This document shows positions 14,040 to 22,844 of a stretch of DNA of 64,000 nt, piece after piece (position 1 is the stretch's first letter; every line of letters begins with the position of its first letter). The translations under genes were made by a program, and so were the position numbers. Location of the stretch: positions 97,393 to 161,392 of the forward strand of contig ONDS01000010.1 of assembly GCA_900316685.1 (NCBI GenBank), read 5' to 3'. The notes under the pieces were generated by a model. That model saw only the letters and a list, made by a program, of their open reading frames with translations. It did no database searches and was not told the DNA's origin. The DNA is from an uncultured Prevotellaceae bacterium. GTDB taxonomy: Bacteria; Bacteroidota; Bacteroidia; Bacteroidales; Bacteroidaceae.

Positions 14040-15044
14040 ATGAAAATGAAAGACATTTTGGGCAGGATTCTCAACCAAGAGAAACTGCAACGGGAAGAGA
14101 CAAGGGAAATACTCCTCGCCATCACTAAAGGCGAGATTCCCGACGAACAAATCGCAGCACTGCTCACCGCCATACAGATGAGGGGCATCACCGTCGATGA
14201 GTTGCTGGGCTTCCGCGACGGCATACTCGAAACAGGAGTGCCGGCCATCCTCAGCGCCGACCGCTACATCGATGTGGTGGGCACGGGGGGGGACCGCAAA
14301 AACACCTTCAACATCTCTACCACATCGTGCTTCGTCATCGCCGGGGCGGGATACAAGGTGGCAAAACATGGCAATTATGCCGCCACGTCCACCAGTGGGG
14401 CTTCAAACGTCATACAGCAGCATGGGGTGAAGTTCACGGCGGACATCGACCAATTGAACCGCTCGCTCGATGAGTGTGGCATCGTCTACCTGCATGCACA
14501 ACTCTTCGCCAAGGCTATGAAGTTCGTGGGACACATCAGGAAGGCGTTGCAGTTCCCTACGTTCTTCAACTTGCTCGGTCCGCTGGTCAATCCAGCACAA
14601 CCCAAATGCCAACTCCTCGGGGTGGCCAATCTCGACCAGATGCGTCTATATAATAATGTATACCAAAAAATCGGCATCGACTATGGCATCGTCAACAGCA
14701 TCGATGGCTACGATGAGATTTCGCTGACGGGCGACTTCAAGGTCACGACAAATCATTATGAGAGGGTGTTCTCGCCTCAGCAACTGGGTTTCGACATCGC
14801 CAAACCTGAGGAACTGGTGGCCGGGGCCAACGAAGAACAGGCGGCGGCCATCTTCGACAGCGTGCTGGAAAACAGATGCCTGCCGGCGCAGAAAAACATC
14901 GTTCTCGCCAATGCGGCCTTCGCAATACAGGTGCTCGAAGGGGGTGAAAAACCGATAGAGGAATGTATCGACATCGCACGTATTTCCATCGAGAGTGGCA
15001 GCGCGCTCAATGTGTTCAGGAAATTTGTGGAAATAAATTCATGA
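14040..15044 (+). CDS. trpD: Anthranilate phosphoribosyltransferase
   Basis: The 334-residue enzyme transfers phosphoribose from PRPP to anthranilate, step 2 of tryptophan synthesis. The PRPP-binding motif VGTGGDRKNTFNISTT and the KHGNYAATSTSGASNVIQ segment are clear; FFNLLGPLVNPAQP is also diagnostic. The usual GTGGDG has Arg after Asp here. ATGA-type coupling is replaced by TGATATG: the stop is followed after one base by the trpC ATG. It is the first structural gene behind the attenuator. Confidence 0.98.
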   Translation: MKMKDILGRILNQEKLQREETREILLAITKGEIPDEQIAALLTAIQMRGITVDELLGFRDGILETGVPAILSADRYIDVVGTGGDRKNTFNISTTSCFVIAGAGYKVAKHGNYAATSTSGASNVIQQHGVKFTADIDQLNRSLDECGIVYLHAQLFAKAMKFVGHIRKALQFPTFFNLLGPLVNPAQPKCQLLGVANLDQMRLYNNVYQKIGIDYGIVNSIDGYDEISLTGDFKVTTNHYERVFSPQQLGFDIAKPEELVAGANEEQAAAIFDSVLENRCLPAQKNIVLANAAFAIQVLEGGEKPIEECIDIARISIESGSALNVFRKFVEINS

Positions 15045-15045
15045 T

Positions 15046-15843
15046 ATGGCTGACATTCTCAAACAAATAGTGGCTTGCAAACGAATCGAACTGAAACGTT
15101 TCAAGGAGCGTCGCCCCTTCTATGTCCTGCAGCGGATGGTGGAAAGCATGATGGATGATATTAGGGTGCCTTCCATGTGTCAGGCACTGCTCAATTCGCC
15201 TATGGGCATCATCGCTGAATATAAAAGGCGCTCGCCTTCGAAAGGATGGATCAACGAACAGGCACAACCCGAGGTGGTGCCCTTGGCTTACCAAGACAAC
15301 GGGGCGGCGGCCATCAGCATCCTCACCGATGAATATTTCTTCGGCGGGAAGGATGAGTTCATCGACAAGGCAAGGAAAGCTGGGGTCTCGGCGCCCATAC
15401 TCTATAAAAATTTCGTCATTGACGAATACCAAATCTATCAGGCTCGGCTCTGTGGGGCTTCGGCGGTGCTGCTCATAGCCGCCGACCTCTCCTTGCGCCA
15501 ATGTGCGCGTCTTATCAGGGTGGCGCACCAACTGCAACTGGAGGTGCTCCTGGAGATGCATGGAGAGAAAGAACTAAGATATGCGGAACTGGATGCTGAC
15601 ATGCTCGGCATCAACAACAGAAACCTGGGCTCATTCGTCACCGATGTGGAAAACTCGTTCCGTATGGCCCAAAAACTGCCGAAAGGGAAATGCTGGGTCA
15701 GCGAGAGTGGCATATCTAATCCCGAGGTGGTAAGTCAACTGCGGGAAGCGGGATTCCGCGGATTCCTCATCGGCGAGAATTTCATGAAAACGGACAACCC
15801 GGGCAAAGCCCTGTCCCAATTCATCCGGCAAATCGCCAAATAG
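15046..15843 (+). CDS. trpC: Indole-3-glycerol-phosphate synthase
   Basis: The 265-residue TIM barrel closes the indole ring of CdRP. The catalytic EYKRRSPSKGWI (Glu and Lys), ILYKNFVIDEYQI (Lys acid), VLLEMHGEKEL (Glu), LGINNRNLGSF (Asn) and VSESGIS motifs are all in place. It is not fused to trpF, which is a separate gene elsewhere. The start is 1 bp after the trpD stop, so translation is likely coupled. Confidence 0.98.
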   Translation: MADILKQIVACKRIELKRFKERRPFYVLQRMVESMMDDIRVPSMCQALLNSPMGIIAEYKRRSPSKGWINEQAQPEVVPLAYQDNGAAAISILTDEYFFGGKDEFIDKARKAGVSAPILYKNFVIDEYQIYQARLCGASAVLLIAADLSLRQCARLIRVAHQLQLEVLLEMHGEKELRYAELDADMLGINNRNLGSFVTDVENSFRMAQKLPKGKCWVSESGISNPEVVSQLREAGFRGFLIGENFMKTDNPGKALSQFIRQIAK

Positions 15844-15912
15844 TTCCTATCCCCCTATAATATCTATATTCTCTATAGCTTCTATAAACCCCTATAAATC
15901 CCTATAATCCCT
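15844..15912. repeat. Short CCCTATAA-type repeats between trpC and trpA
   Basis: The 69-bp spacer consists of variants of CCCTATAATATCTATA/CCCTATAAATCCCTATAA leading into the trpA ATG. Similar low-complexity strings recur in other spacers of this operon. Confidence 0.6.
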
Positions 15913-16689
15913 ATGAACAGAATCAACCGACTCTTCCAGAATCGAGGCGACAGAAAATTGCTATCACTCTATTTTTGCGCAGGATGCCCGACACTCGATA
16001 TGACGGGCGATGTCATCCTCACCATGCAGCAGAAGGGCATCGATATGATCGAGGTGGGCATACCGTTCAGCGACCCGTTGGCCGACGGACCGGTCATACA
16101 GGCGGCGGGAACCACGGCGCTGAAAAACGGCATGTCGCTCGAAACGCTCTTCCGCCAACTCGAGGAAATCAAACAGCAAGTAACCATACCTCTGGTGCTC
16201 ATGGGATACCTCAACGTCATCATGCACTATGGCTTCGAACGGTTCTTCATGCGCTGCGTGGAGTGTGGCGTCAGCGGCACCATCATTCCCGACCTTCCCT
16301 TCGACGACTATCTGCAGGTGGTGAAGCCCATCGCTGACAAGTACAACATACGGGTCATCATGATGATCACTCCGGAAACATCCGAGGAGCGAATACGCTT
16401 CATAGACGAACATACCGATGGGTTCATCTACATGGTCTCCTCGGCAAGCATTACCGGTGCGCAGAAAGAGTTCGACGTGGCAAAACAAGAGTATTTCAAG
16501 CGTATCGATGCCATGAAACTGCACAACCCGCGCATGATAGGATTCGGCATCTCAAACAGACAAACGCTCGAAAGTGCACAGACCAACGCCGCAGGGGCCA
16601 TCATCGGCTCGAAGTTCGTAACGCTGCTCAATGAGCACCGAAAACCCGAGGCCGCCCTCGACGCGCTCTTCTCAGCCCTCAATCAATAA
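15913..16689 (+). CDS. trpA: Tryptophan synthase alpha chain
   Basis: The 258-residue TIM-barrel subunit cleaves indole-3-glycerol phosphate and passes indole to TrpB. EVGIPFSDPLADGPVIQ carries the catalytic Glu and Asp; YFCAGCPTLD, LMGYLNVIMHYG and FIYMVSSASITGAQ match the family. It precedes trpB here, the reverse of the usual B-A order, with an 87-bp spacer containing a palindromic repeat. Confidence 0.98.
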   Translation: MNRINRLFQNRGDRKLLSLYFCAGCPTLDMTGDVILTMQQKGIDMIEVGIPFSDPLADGPVIQAAGTTALKNGMSLETLFRQLEEIKQQVTIPLVLMGYLNVIMHYGFERFFMRCVECGVSGTIIPDLPFDDYLQVVKPIADKYNIRVIMMITPETSEERIRFIDEHTDGFIYMVSSASITGAQKEFDVAKQEYFKRIDAMKLHNPRMIGFGISNRQTLESAQTNAAGAIIGSKFVTLLNEHRKPEAALDALFSALNQ

Positions 16690-16730
16690 CTCATATCCAA
16701 AAACACCACAACCCATCAAAACTACTCCGT

Positions 16731-16760
16731 CTCCCTCCCCCTCGGGAGGGCTGGGGCGAG
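16731..16760. repeat. Palindromic module B inside the trp operon
   Basis: CTCCCTCCCCCTCGGGAGGG followed by CTGGGGCGAG, the same CCCTCCC/GGGAGGG hairpin found in intergenic arrays elsewhere in the window, here between trpA and trpB. Confidence 0.8.
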
Positions 16761-16776
16761 TTAAATCCTAACATTA

Positions 16777-17979
16777 ATGGACTACCAAATCGACAAACGT
16801 GGCTTCTACGGAAAGTTCGGAGGGGCCTACATACCGGAAATATTACATAAATGTGTGCACGACCTACAAGAGGCCTACATACCCATCATCGAAAGCGACG
16901 ACTTCAGACGCGAATACCGCGACCTCCTTCGTGACTATGTGGGACGGCCCTCACCGCTCTATTTCGCTCGAAGGCTGAGTGAGAAATACCAATGCCGTAT
17001 CTTCCTCAAACGCGAAGACCTCAACCATACGGGAGCACATAAGATCAATAACACCGTTGGCCAGATCCTTATGGCGAAAAAGATGGGCAAGACCAGGATC
17101 ATCGCCGAGACAGGAGCGGGACAGCATGGGGTGGCCACGGCTACTGTCTGCGCCCTCATGGATATGAAGTGCGAGGTGTTCATGGGAAAGACGGATGTGG
17201 AGCGACAGCATACCAATGTGGAACGGATGCGCATGCTCGGGGCTACGGTTCACCCTGTAACCACGGGCAACATGACGCTCAGCGACGCATGCTCGGAGGC
17301 CATACGCGACTGGTGCTGCCATCCCGCCGACACGTTCTATATCGTGGGCTCGACCATGGGACCGCATCCTTATCCCGATATCGTGGCGAGGATGCAGAGC
17401 GTCATCTCCGAGGAACTGAAGGTGCAACTGATGGAGAAAATCGGACGCGACTATCCCGATACGCTCATGGCGTGCATCGGAGGGGGAAGCAACGCGGCGG
17501 GAACCATTTACCATTATATGAACGATGAACGGGTGCGCATCATCCTCGCCGAAGCGGGTGGGCATGGCGTGGATACCGACTTCACGGCGGCCACCATACA
17601 CCGGGGCACGGAAGGGATCATCCACGGGGCCCGTACGCTGGTCATGCAGACCGAGGACGGACAGATAGAGGAGGCCTTCACCATATCGGCGGGACTCGAC
17701 TATCCGGGCATCGGACCCATGCATGCCAATATGGCGGAGAAAAAACGCACTAACGTGTTGGCGGTCAACGACGACGAGGCCATCGCGGCTGGTTATGAGC
17801 TGACCCGACTTGAGGGCATCATACCTGCCATTGAGAGTGCTCATGCCTTGGCGGCGCTGAAAAAGGTGGAGTTCAAACCCGACGAGGTGGTAGTGCTCAC
17901 CGTCAGCGGCAGAGGCGACAAGGATGTGCAGACCTATCTCAACAACAAGCACATGGCGGGCGAATACGGCAACTTCTGA
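16777..17979 (+). CDS. trpB: Tryptophan synthase beta chain
   Basis: The 400-residue PLP enzyme condenses indole and serine. The PLP lysine is in LNHTGAHKINNTVGQ; ETGAGQHGVATATV holds the catalytic Glu region; GGGSNAAGTIYHYM is the phosphate loop; SGRGDKDVQTY is near the C-terminus. It is the standard short TrpB1 type. The spacer to trpE carries AAACTCC repeats (about 18010-18045). Confidence 0.98.
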   Translation: MDYQIDKRGFYGKFGGAYIPEILHKCVHDLQEAYIPIIESDDFRREYRDLLRDYVGRPSPLYFARRLSEKYQCRIFLKREDLNHTGAHKINNTVGQILMAKKMGKTRIIAETGAGQHGVATATVCALMDMKCEVFMGKTDVERQHTNVERMRMLGATVHPVTTGNMTLSDACSEAIRDWCCHPADTFYIVGSTMGPHPYPDIVARMQSVISEELKVQLMEKIGRDYPDTLMACIGGGSNAAGTIYHYMNDERVRIILAEAGGHGVDTDFTAATIHRGTEGIIHGARTLVMQTEDGQIEEAFTISAGLDYPGIGPMHANMAEKKRTNVLAVNDDEAIAAGYELTRLEGIIPAIESAHALAALKKVEFKPDEVVVLTVSGRGDKDVQTYLNNKHMAGEYGNF

Positions 17980-18051
17980 TGCCGACACCACCGAACCACA
18001 AGCAAATGTCTAAACTCCCAAACTCCTAAACTCCCAAACTCCCAAGTAAAT

Positions 18052-19476
18052 ATGTATAATTACAAAGCAATATCCCGTACAGTGCTCGCCGACTTGCATA
18101 CGCCGGTGGGCATATACATGCGATTGCGTGATATCCATCCCCAGAGCGCGCTCATGGAAAGCTCCGACTATCATGGCAACGACAATTCCAAGTCCTTCAT
18201 CTGTGTACATCCCATAGCGTCTATCTCTGTGGCCCATGGCGTGGCTCAGGAAACAATGCCCGATGGCTCCATAAGGAAAACGACCATCGACGACTCGGCC
18301 AAAGGGAAGGCGAAAGCGACGGTCATAGATGTGTTCAACCATTTCCTCACGCAGTTCAATGTCGAAGGTGAACACGCTGCATACTGTGGACTCAATGGCT
18401 TCACGTCGTTCAATGCGGTGCGTTACTTCGAGGATATTCCCGTCAAGGACTCTACCATGGATCGTAACGATGCCCCCGACATCTATTATATCCTCTTCCG
18501 CGATACCATCGTCTTCGACCATTTCAACAATGTCATGACGCTGGTCACCATGGTGCCGGAGGGACAGGAGCAACTGGGAGAAAGCCAACTCGATGAGCTC
18601 GCCCAGCAGATCAACAAGGCGAATGTGGCGGCTTATCCCTTCCAACCCGTGGGTGAGGTGACATCGACACTCACAGACGAACAGCATAAGGCGAACATCC
18701 GGCAGTGCATCCGGCATTGCATGAGGGGCGATGTGTTCCAGATAGTCATATCAAGGCGATTCATGCAGAGATACGAGGGCGATGACTTCAAACTCTACCG
18801 CACGCTGCGAAGCATCAATCCTTCGCCTTATCTCTTCTATTTCGATTTCGGCGGATTCCGTATCTTCGGGTCCTCGCCGGAGACGCATTGCGCCATCAAA
18901 CAGCGCAAGGCGTTCATCGACCCCATAGCGGGTACGACACCAAGGACGGGCGACCAGGAGCAGGACCGTAAAAATGCGGAATACCTGCGCAAAGACCCCA
19001 AGGAAAACGCCGAACATGTCATGCTCGTTGACCTCGCACGCAATGACCTCTCCAGAAACTGCGATGGGGTGGGGGTCGACTTCTACAAGGATATGCAGTT
19101 CTATTCGCATGTCATTCATCTTGTCAGCAGGGTCAGTGGCACACTCCAGCCCCAGGCCAATCCCATTACCACCTTCGTCGACACCTTCCCCGCAGGTACG
19201 CTCAGCGGAGCTCCCAAGGTGAGGGCCATGCAGATCATCTCCGAACTCGAACCCCACAACCGAGGAGCGTATGGGGGGTGTATAGGCTCCATTGGCTTCG
19301 ACGGCTCGCTCAGTCAAGCCATCGTCATACGTACCTTCATCGCACGCAATGGGGAACTGTGGTTCCAGGCGGGCAGTGGCATCGTGGCTAAAAGCAACGA
19401 ACAATATGAGTTGGAAGAATGTAATCATAAACTGGGTGCGCTCGTCAAAGCCATCCATCAAGCGGAAAAATCATGA
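18052..19476 (+). CDS. trpE: Anthranilate synthase component I
   Basis: The 474-residue chorismate-using enzyme makes anthranilate with TrpG. Conserved chorismate-domain motifs are visible: GDVFQIVISRRF, SPYLFYFDFGGFRIFGSSPE, PIAGTTPRTGDQEQD, LVDLARNDLSRNC, TFPAGTLSGAPKVRAMQII and GAYGGCIGSIGFDG. The N-terminal feedback region contains ALMESSDYHGND, corresponding to the LLES element that binds tryptophan, so end-product inhibition is expected. Its stop overlaps the ATG of a short duplicated frame that precedes trpG. Confidence 0.98.
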   Translation: MYNYKAISRTVLADLHTPVGIYMRLRDIHPQSALMESSDYHGNDNSKSFICVHPIASISVAHGVAQETMPDGSIRKTTIDDSAKGKAKATVIDVFNHFLTQFNVEGEHAAYCGLNGFTSFNAVRYFEDIPVKDSTMDRNDAPDIYYILFRDTIVFDHFNNVMTLVTMVPEGQEQLGESQLDELAQQINKANVAAYPFQPVGEVTSTLTDEQHKANIRQCIRHCMRGDVFQIVISRRFMQRYEGDDFKLYRTLRSINPSPYLFYFDFGGFRIFGSSPETHCAIKQRKAFIDPIAGTTPRTGDQEQDRKNAEYLRKDPKENAEHVMLVDLARNDLSRNCDGVGVDFYKDMQFYSHVIHLVSRVSGTLQPQANPITTFVDTFPAGTLSGAPKVRAMQIISELEPHNRGAYGGCIGSIGFDGSLSQAIVIRTFIARNGELWFQAGSGIVAKSNEQYELEECNHKLGALVKAIHQAEKS

Positions 19477-19530
19477 AAATAGCTGTTAAAACGGAATAAT
19501 TATGAAAATAGCTGTTAAAACGGAATAATT
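19473..19530 (+). repeat. Two tandem 29-bp copies of the trpG start region, each an 8-codon micro-ORF
   Basis: ATGAAAATAGCTGTTAAAAC plus GGAATAATT occurs at 19473-19501 and again at 19502-19530, immediately before trpG, whose own start reads ATGAAAATAGCC. Each copy encodes MKIAVKTE and a TAA stop, with TAATTATG coupling to the next start. The first ATG overlaps the trpE stop (ATGA). The arrangement suggests duplication of the trpG initiation site. Confidence 0.9.
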
Positions 19531-20094
19531 ATGAAAATAGCCATTATCGACAATTACGACTCTTTTACATATAATTTGGCGCATCTCGTCAGGAGCCTAG
19601 GCGCCGAGGTGTCGGTCTATAGAAACGACCAGTTCCAGCTGCCTCAGTTGCAGACGTTCCATAAAATCATCCTTTCGCCAGGTCCGGGCATTCCTTCCGA
19701 GGCGGGATTGCTCCTGCAAGTGATTGCTCACTATGCAGGAAAGAAACCTATCCTGGGTGTGTGCCTTGGCCATCAGGCCATCGCCGAGGCGTTCGGGGGG
19801 ACGTTGGTCAATCTCGACCATGTGTTTCACGGGGTGGCTACTCCTTGTCGGCGGACGGTCGACGACCCCCTCTTCCGCGATATGCCCAAATCGTTTCAAG
19901 TGGGGCGATACCATAGCTGGGTGGTCTGTGATGAGAATTTGCCGGACTGCATCGAAGTGACGGCACGAAGCGACGAGGGACAAATCATGGCGCTGCGTCA
20001 CCGCAATTTCGACATCCGCGGCATACAGTTCCATCCAGAGAGTGTGCTCACTCCCGAAGGACCGCGCATCCTCTCCAACTGGCTCAATCTTTGA
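19531..20094 (+). CDS. trpG: Anthranilate synthase component II (glutamine amidotransferase)
   Basis: The 187-residue class I glutamine amidotransferase supplies ammonia to TrpE. IIDNYDSFTYNLAHLVRSLG, the oxyanion motif SPGPGIPSEAG, the nucleophile Cys in LGVCLGHQAIAEAFGG and the His-Glu pair in GIQFHPESV are intact. It follows trpE after two duplicated micro-ORFs. It could also serve para-aminobenzoate synthesis, as single amidotransferases do in some bacteria; the operon position favours tryptophan. Confidence 0.96.
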   Translation: MKIAIIDNYDSFTYNLAHLVRSLGAEVSVYRNDQFQLPQLQTFHKIILSPGPGIPSEAGLLLQVIAHYAGKKPILGVCLGHQAIAEAFGGTLVNLDHVFHGVATPCRRTVDDPLFRDMPKSFQVGRYHSWVVCDENLPDCIEVTARSDEGQIMALRHRNFDIRGIQFHPESVLTPEGPRILSNWLNL

Positions 20095-20107
20095 ACAATC
20101 TTCATCC

Positions 20108-20138
20108 AATAGTGGCTATGGTTTCTATAGCCACTATT
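20108..20138 (+). terminator. Hairpin at the end of the trp operon
   Basis: AATAGTGGCTAT (20108-20119) pairs perfectly with ATAGCCACTATT (20127-20138). There is no T-run, so it may be a weak terminator or an mRNA-stabilising hairpin. CTCACCTCTCACC-type repeats follow at 20157-20203. Confidence 0.5.
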
Positions 20139-20223
20139 GCTTCTATAATCCCTATTCTCACCCCTCACCTCTCACCTCTCACCCCTCACCTCTCACCTCT
20201 CTTCTAAAAAAATCTCAAAAAAA

Positions 20224-20254
20224 TTTGCACATTAAAAAAAATATATTACCTTTG
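20224..20254 (+). promoter_or_regulatory. Promoter of the ABC transporter operon
   Basis: TTTG (20224-20227), 19 nt, TACCTTTG (20247-20254), 55 nt before the ATG at 20309. Confidence 0.75.
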
Positions 20255-20308
20255 CAGTGTACTATTTAAGTATTACACTATAACACGAACTTAAAATTCT
20301 GAGGTATT

Positions 20309-21142
20309 ATGTTGAATATTAGCAACTTAACTTACAAATACGGGGGCTCAAAGCAGGAGGTATTCCATGATTTCAACCTCTCGCTCTCGGAGAATTGTAT
20401 CTACGGACTGCTCGGAAAAAACGGTACGGGCAAATCGACACTGCTCTATCTTGTAGCGGGTTTGCTCCGGCCCACAAAAGGGGAGGTGCATGTCGATAGC
20501 TTCAAATCATCGGACCGGAAACCGGAAATGCTGCGCGAGATGTTCATCGTGCCCGAGGAATTCAATCTCCCGGCCATGACGCTCTCTAAATATGTCAAAC
20601 TTAACAGGGGATTCTATCCCAACTTCAGTCAGGAACTACTCGAACAGTGCCTGAGGGAGTTCGAACTGTCCACCGACCTAAAGCTCAACGCGCTCTCCAT
20701 GGGACAGAAGAAAAAGGTGTTCATGAGCTTCGCCCTCGCGGCTAATACAAAATGGCTGCTCATGGATGAACCGACAAACGGGCTCGACATACCCTCGAAA
20801 ACGCAATTCCGAAGGGTCATAGCGCAGTGTATGACTGAGGGGCGCACCATCATCATCTCCACGCACCAGGTACACGACGTGGAGGCGCTGCTCGACCATG
20901 TGGTCATCCTCGACCGTTCCAACTTGCTACTCGACGCGTCGATGGCGGATATCACGGAACGATTCTCTTTCTCTTATAGGCATCCATCGGAGATGACCGA
21001 CGATGTGCTCTATGCCGAACCGTCCCTACAGGGCACGGCGGTGGTGGCACGTCGGCAAAAGGGGGAGGAGGAAACTACGGTCAACCTCGAATTGCTTTTC
21101 AATGCGGTAACACAGGGTAATCTTAATTTCCAGGAAAAATGA
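20309..21142 (+). CDS. ABC transporter ATP-binding protein
   Basis: The 277-residue nucleotide-binding subunit has Walker A GLLGKNGTGKST (about residues 33-44), the signature region LNALSMGQKKKVFMSFALA, Walker B KWLLMDEPTNGLD and the switch His in IIISTHQVHDVE. It groups with BcrA/YtrB-type exporters, where an ATPase pairs with separate multi-spanning permeases. Its stop overlaps the start of the first permease (ATGA). Substrate is unknown; such systems often move peptides or antibiotics, or respond to cell-envelope stress. Confidence 0.93.
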   Translation: MLNISNLTYKYGGSKQEVFHDFNLSLSENCIYGLLGKNGTGKSTLLYLVAGLLRPTKGEVHVDSFKSSDRKPEMLREMFIVPEEFNLPAMTLSKYVKLNRGFYPNFSQELLEQCLREFELSTDLKLNALSMGQKKKVFMSFALAANTKWLLMDEPTNGLDIPSKTQFRRVIAQCMTEGRTIIISTHQVHDVEALLDHVVILDRSNLLLDASMADITERFSFSYRHPSEMTDDVLYAEPSLQGTAVVARRQKGEEETTVNLELLFNAVTQGNLNFQEK

Positions 21143-21936
21143 ACAGGTCTTTCTCTATAACTCGTACGGCTAAGGTCGTCAGCTGGCTCTTCGAGAACAA
21201 CAAACGGCAGTTGGGAGTACTTGCCGGTGTCATGTTGGGCGTGATGGGCTTCGAGACGGTGGTCAACATGTTGGGCGATTATTACCAGTTTGCCTACCAC
21301 CATGTGGTCATCCAGGCGGGAAATATGGCTTTGACCATGATCTTCCTTTTGCTCTTGCTCTCACCGGCGTTCATCATGCGTAAACTCAGCAAGACGGGAC
21401 GGGCGGTCGAGTTCTTCGCGCTACCGGCCTCGCATTCGGAAAAATATGTGGCTTCTTGGCTCTTCGTGGTCATCGGGGGGGCACTGGCGTTCTTGGGGGG
21501 ATTTCTGCTCTACGACGTGGTGCAGTTCCTGCTGGCTTCCGTGCTGCTCCCCGGACACGCCGAATGGGCGGTATCGTATCTGACTTATAGCTTCTCTTTC
21601 TATAATGTCGCGGATAATGGTGTGAAGTGCTGGGACGCGCTCAGTGGATTGGGCCTCTTCGTGTGGATACAGTCGGTATATGCCCTCGGGGGAACCTTCT
21701 TCCGTCGTTTCCAGTGGCTCTTCGTAACGCTCTTCTTGTTTGCTATGCTCATCCTCATGGCCATGATTGTCACGGAGCGGATAGAAGCGCAAACTATGGA
21801 ACTCATCCTCAATGCCAAACAGTATCTCATGTTCCTCTGTGGGGTGTTCGCCATTTTTACCGTCCTCAACTATTGGTTGTCCTTCAGGTTCTTCAAACGC
21901 TCGCAGGTCATCAACAACAGGTGGGTTAACTTTTAA
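21139..21936 (+). CDS. ABC transporter permease-like membrane protein 1
   Basis: The 265-residue protein has about six membrane segments (for example LGVLAGVMLGVMGFETVVNM; ALTMIFLLLLLSPAFIM; LFVVIGGALAFLGGFLLYDV; LFVTLFLFAMLILMAMIV). A conserved loop EFFALPASHSEKYVASWL and the C-terminus FFKRSQVINNRWVNF are shared with the next gene, so the two are paralogues. Position directly after the ATPase, with overlapping stop/start, makes a transport partner role likely. Confidence 0.8.
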   Translation: MNRSFSITRTAKVVSWLFENNKRQLGVLAGVMLGVMGFETVVNMLGDYYQFAYHHVVIQAGNMALTMIFLLLLLSPAFIMRKLSKTGRAVEFFALPASHSEKYVASWLFVVIGGALAFLGGFLLYDVVQFLLASVLLPGHAEWAVSYLTYSFSFYNVADNGVKCWDALSGLGLFVWIQSVYALGGTFFRRFQWLFVTLFLFAMLILMAMIVTERIEAQTMELILNAKQYLMFLCGVFAIFTVLNYWLSFRFFKRSQVINNRWVNF

Positions 21937-21947
21937 AAACGAATGTT

Positions 21948-22844
21948 ATGGAGTCTCGATTTATCGATATATTCAGATGGCAACTGTCCGTGGATGCGGG
22001 AAAGCTGCTCAAATGGTTCGCGGCCTCCTTTTTCATCAATCTGGTGCTGCTCTTCATAAGCCATAAGTTGTATACGGATGTCGATGCCTTGTTCGTTAAG
22101 GATATGTCCGATGTGGTGGCGTATTCGCTCAACTTCTCCATCTTGCAAATGGCATTGCTCTATCCGCTCACCAGGCTCCTGGCTCCTAAGGTGGATCCAC
22201 AGTCAAGGGTGGCGTTCATGATGCTGCCGGCGTCACATGCACGGAAATTCTGGATGAGGACGATCTTCTTGGGCGTGGTTTGCGCAATGGTCTGGATAGT
22301 GGGTTTCATCCTGGCTGATGCCGTGCAGGTGGTGATAGCGCAAATTACTTCGGCTTATGATACGCAATGGGCCACGCCGGCCATGGTGGACAATGCACAA
22401 CGTACTTTCCTGCCTTCGCAAACACCGCGCGAGGCCATGGTGGCGGTATTCAATGCCATGGACCTTTCACAACATACGCGCCTCACCCCCGACAGTATAC
22501 AGGCCTTACAGGATTCGATGAAGGGGTTTGCCGACGAGGCATTGCAGCTGAGGTCCTTGACAGAGGCGGGGTGGGGAAGCTTGCTCTACGGATTGGCCAA
22601 CTGGTTCTTTACTGTCACGATGTGCCTCTTCTGCGGGGCGATGTTCAGAAATGTGCCTTGGGTGTTCGCTCTCATCGCTTCCTTCGTCTTCGCTCCACTG
22701 ATCATGGTCCTCGACTATGTCTTCAATCTCGGAATGGGCGGATTGGCGCTCTTCCTCTGGGTGCTGGGCGTGGTATTTCTTTGCTGCGCATACAATATTT
22801 TCAAGAAAACTCAGGTTATTAATAATAAACTACTGAACGTATGA
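21948..22844 (+). CDS. ABC transporter permease-like membrane protein 2
   Basis: The 298-residue membrane protein is a paralogue of the one upstream: AFMMLPASHARKFWMRTIFL matches its LPASH loop and IFKKTQVINNKLLNV its C-terminus. Between membrane segments 4 and 5 it has an extra hydrophilic stretch (about residues 140-205, with many Gln/Asp/Ala). The last codon overlaps the start of the GntR gene (ATGA). Probably forms a heterodimeric permease with the previous protein. Confidence 0.8.
   Translation: MESRFIDIFRWQLSVDAGKLLKWFAASFFINLVLLFISHKLYTDVDALFVKDMSDVVAYSLNFSILQMALLYPLTRLLAPKVDPQSRVAFMMLPASHARKFWMRTIFLGVVCAMVWIVGFILADAVQVVIAQITSAYDTQWATPAMVDNAQRTFLPSQTPREAMVAVFNAMDLSQHTRLTPDSIQALQDSMKGFADEALQLRSLTEAGWGSLLYGLANWFFTVTMCLFCGAMFRNVPWVFALIASFVFAPLIMVLDYVFNLGMGGLALFLWVLGVVFLCCAYNIFKKTQVINNKLLNV

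Noticed and set aside
16951-17991. Minus-strand open frame (346 codons)
   Set aside because: Antisense to trpB, which is certain from its motifs.
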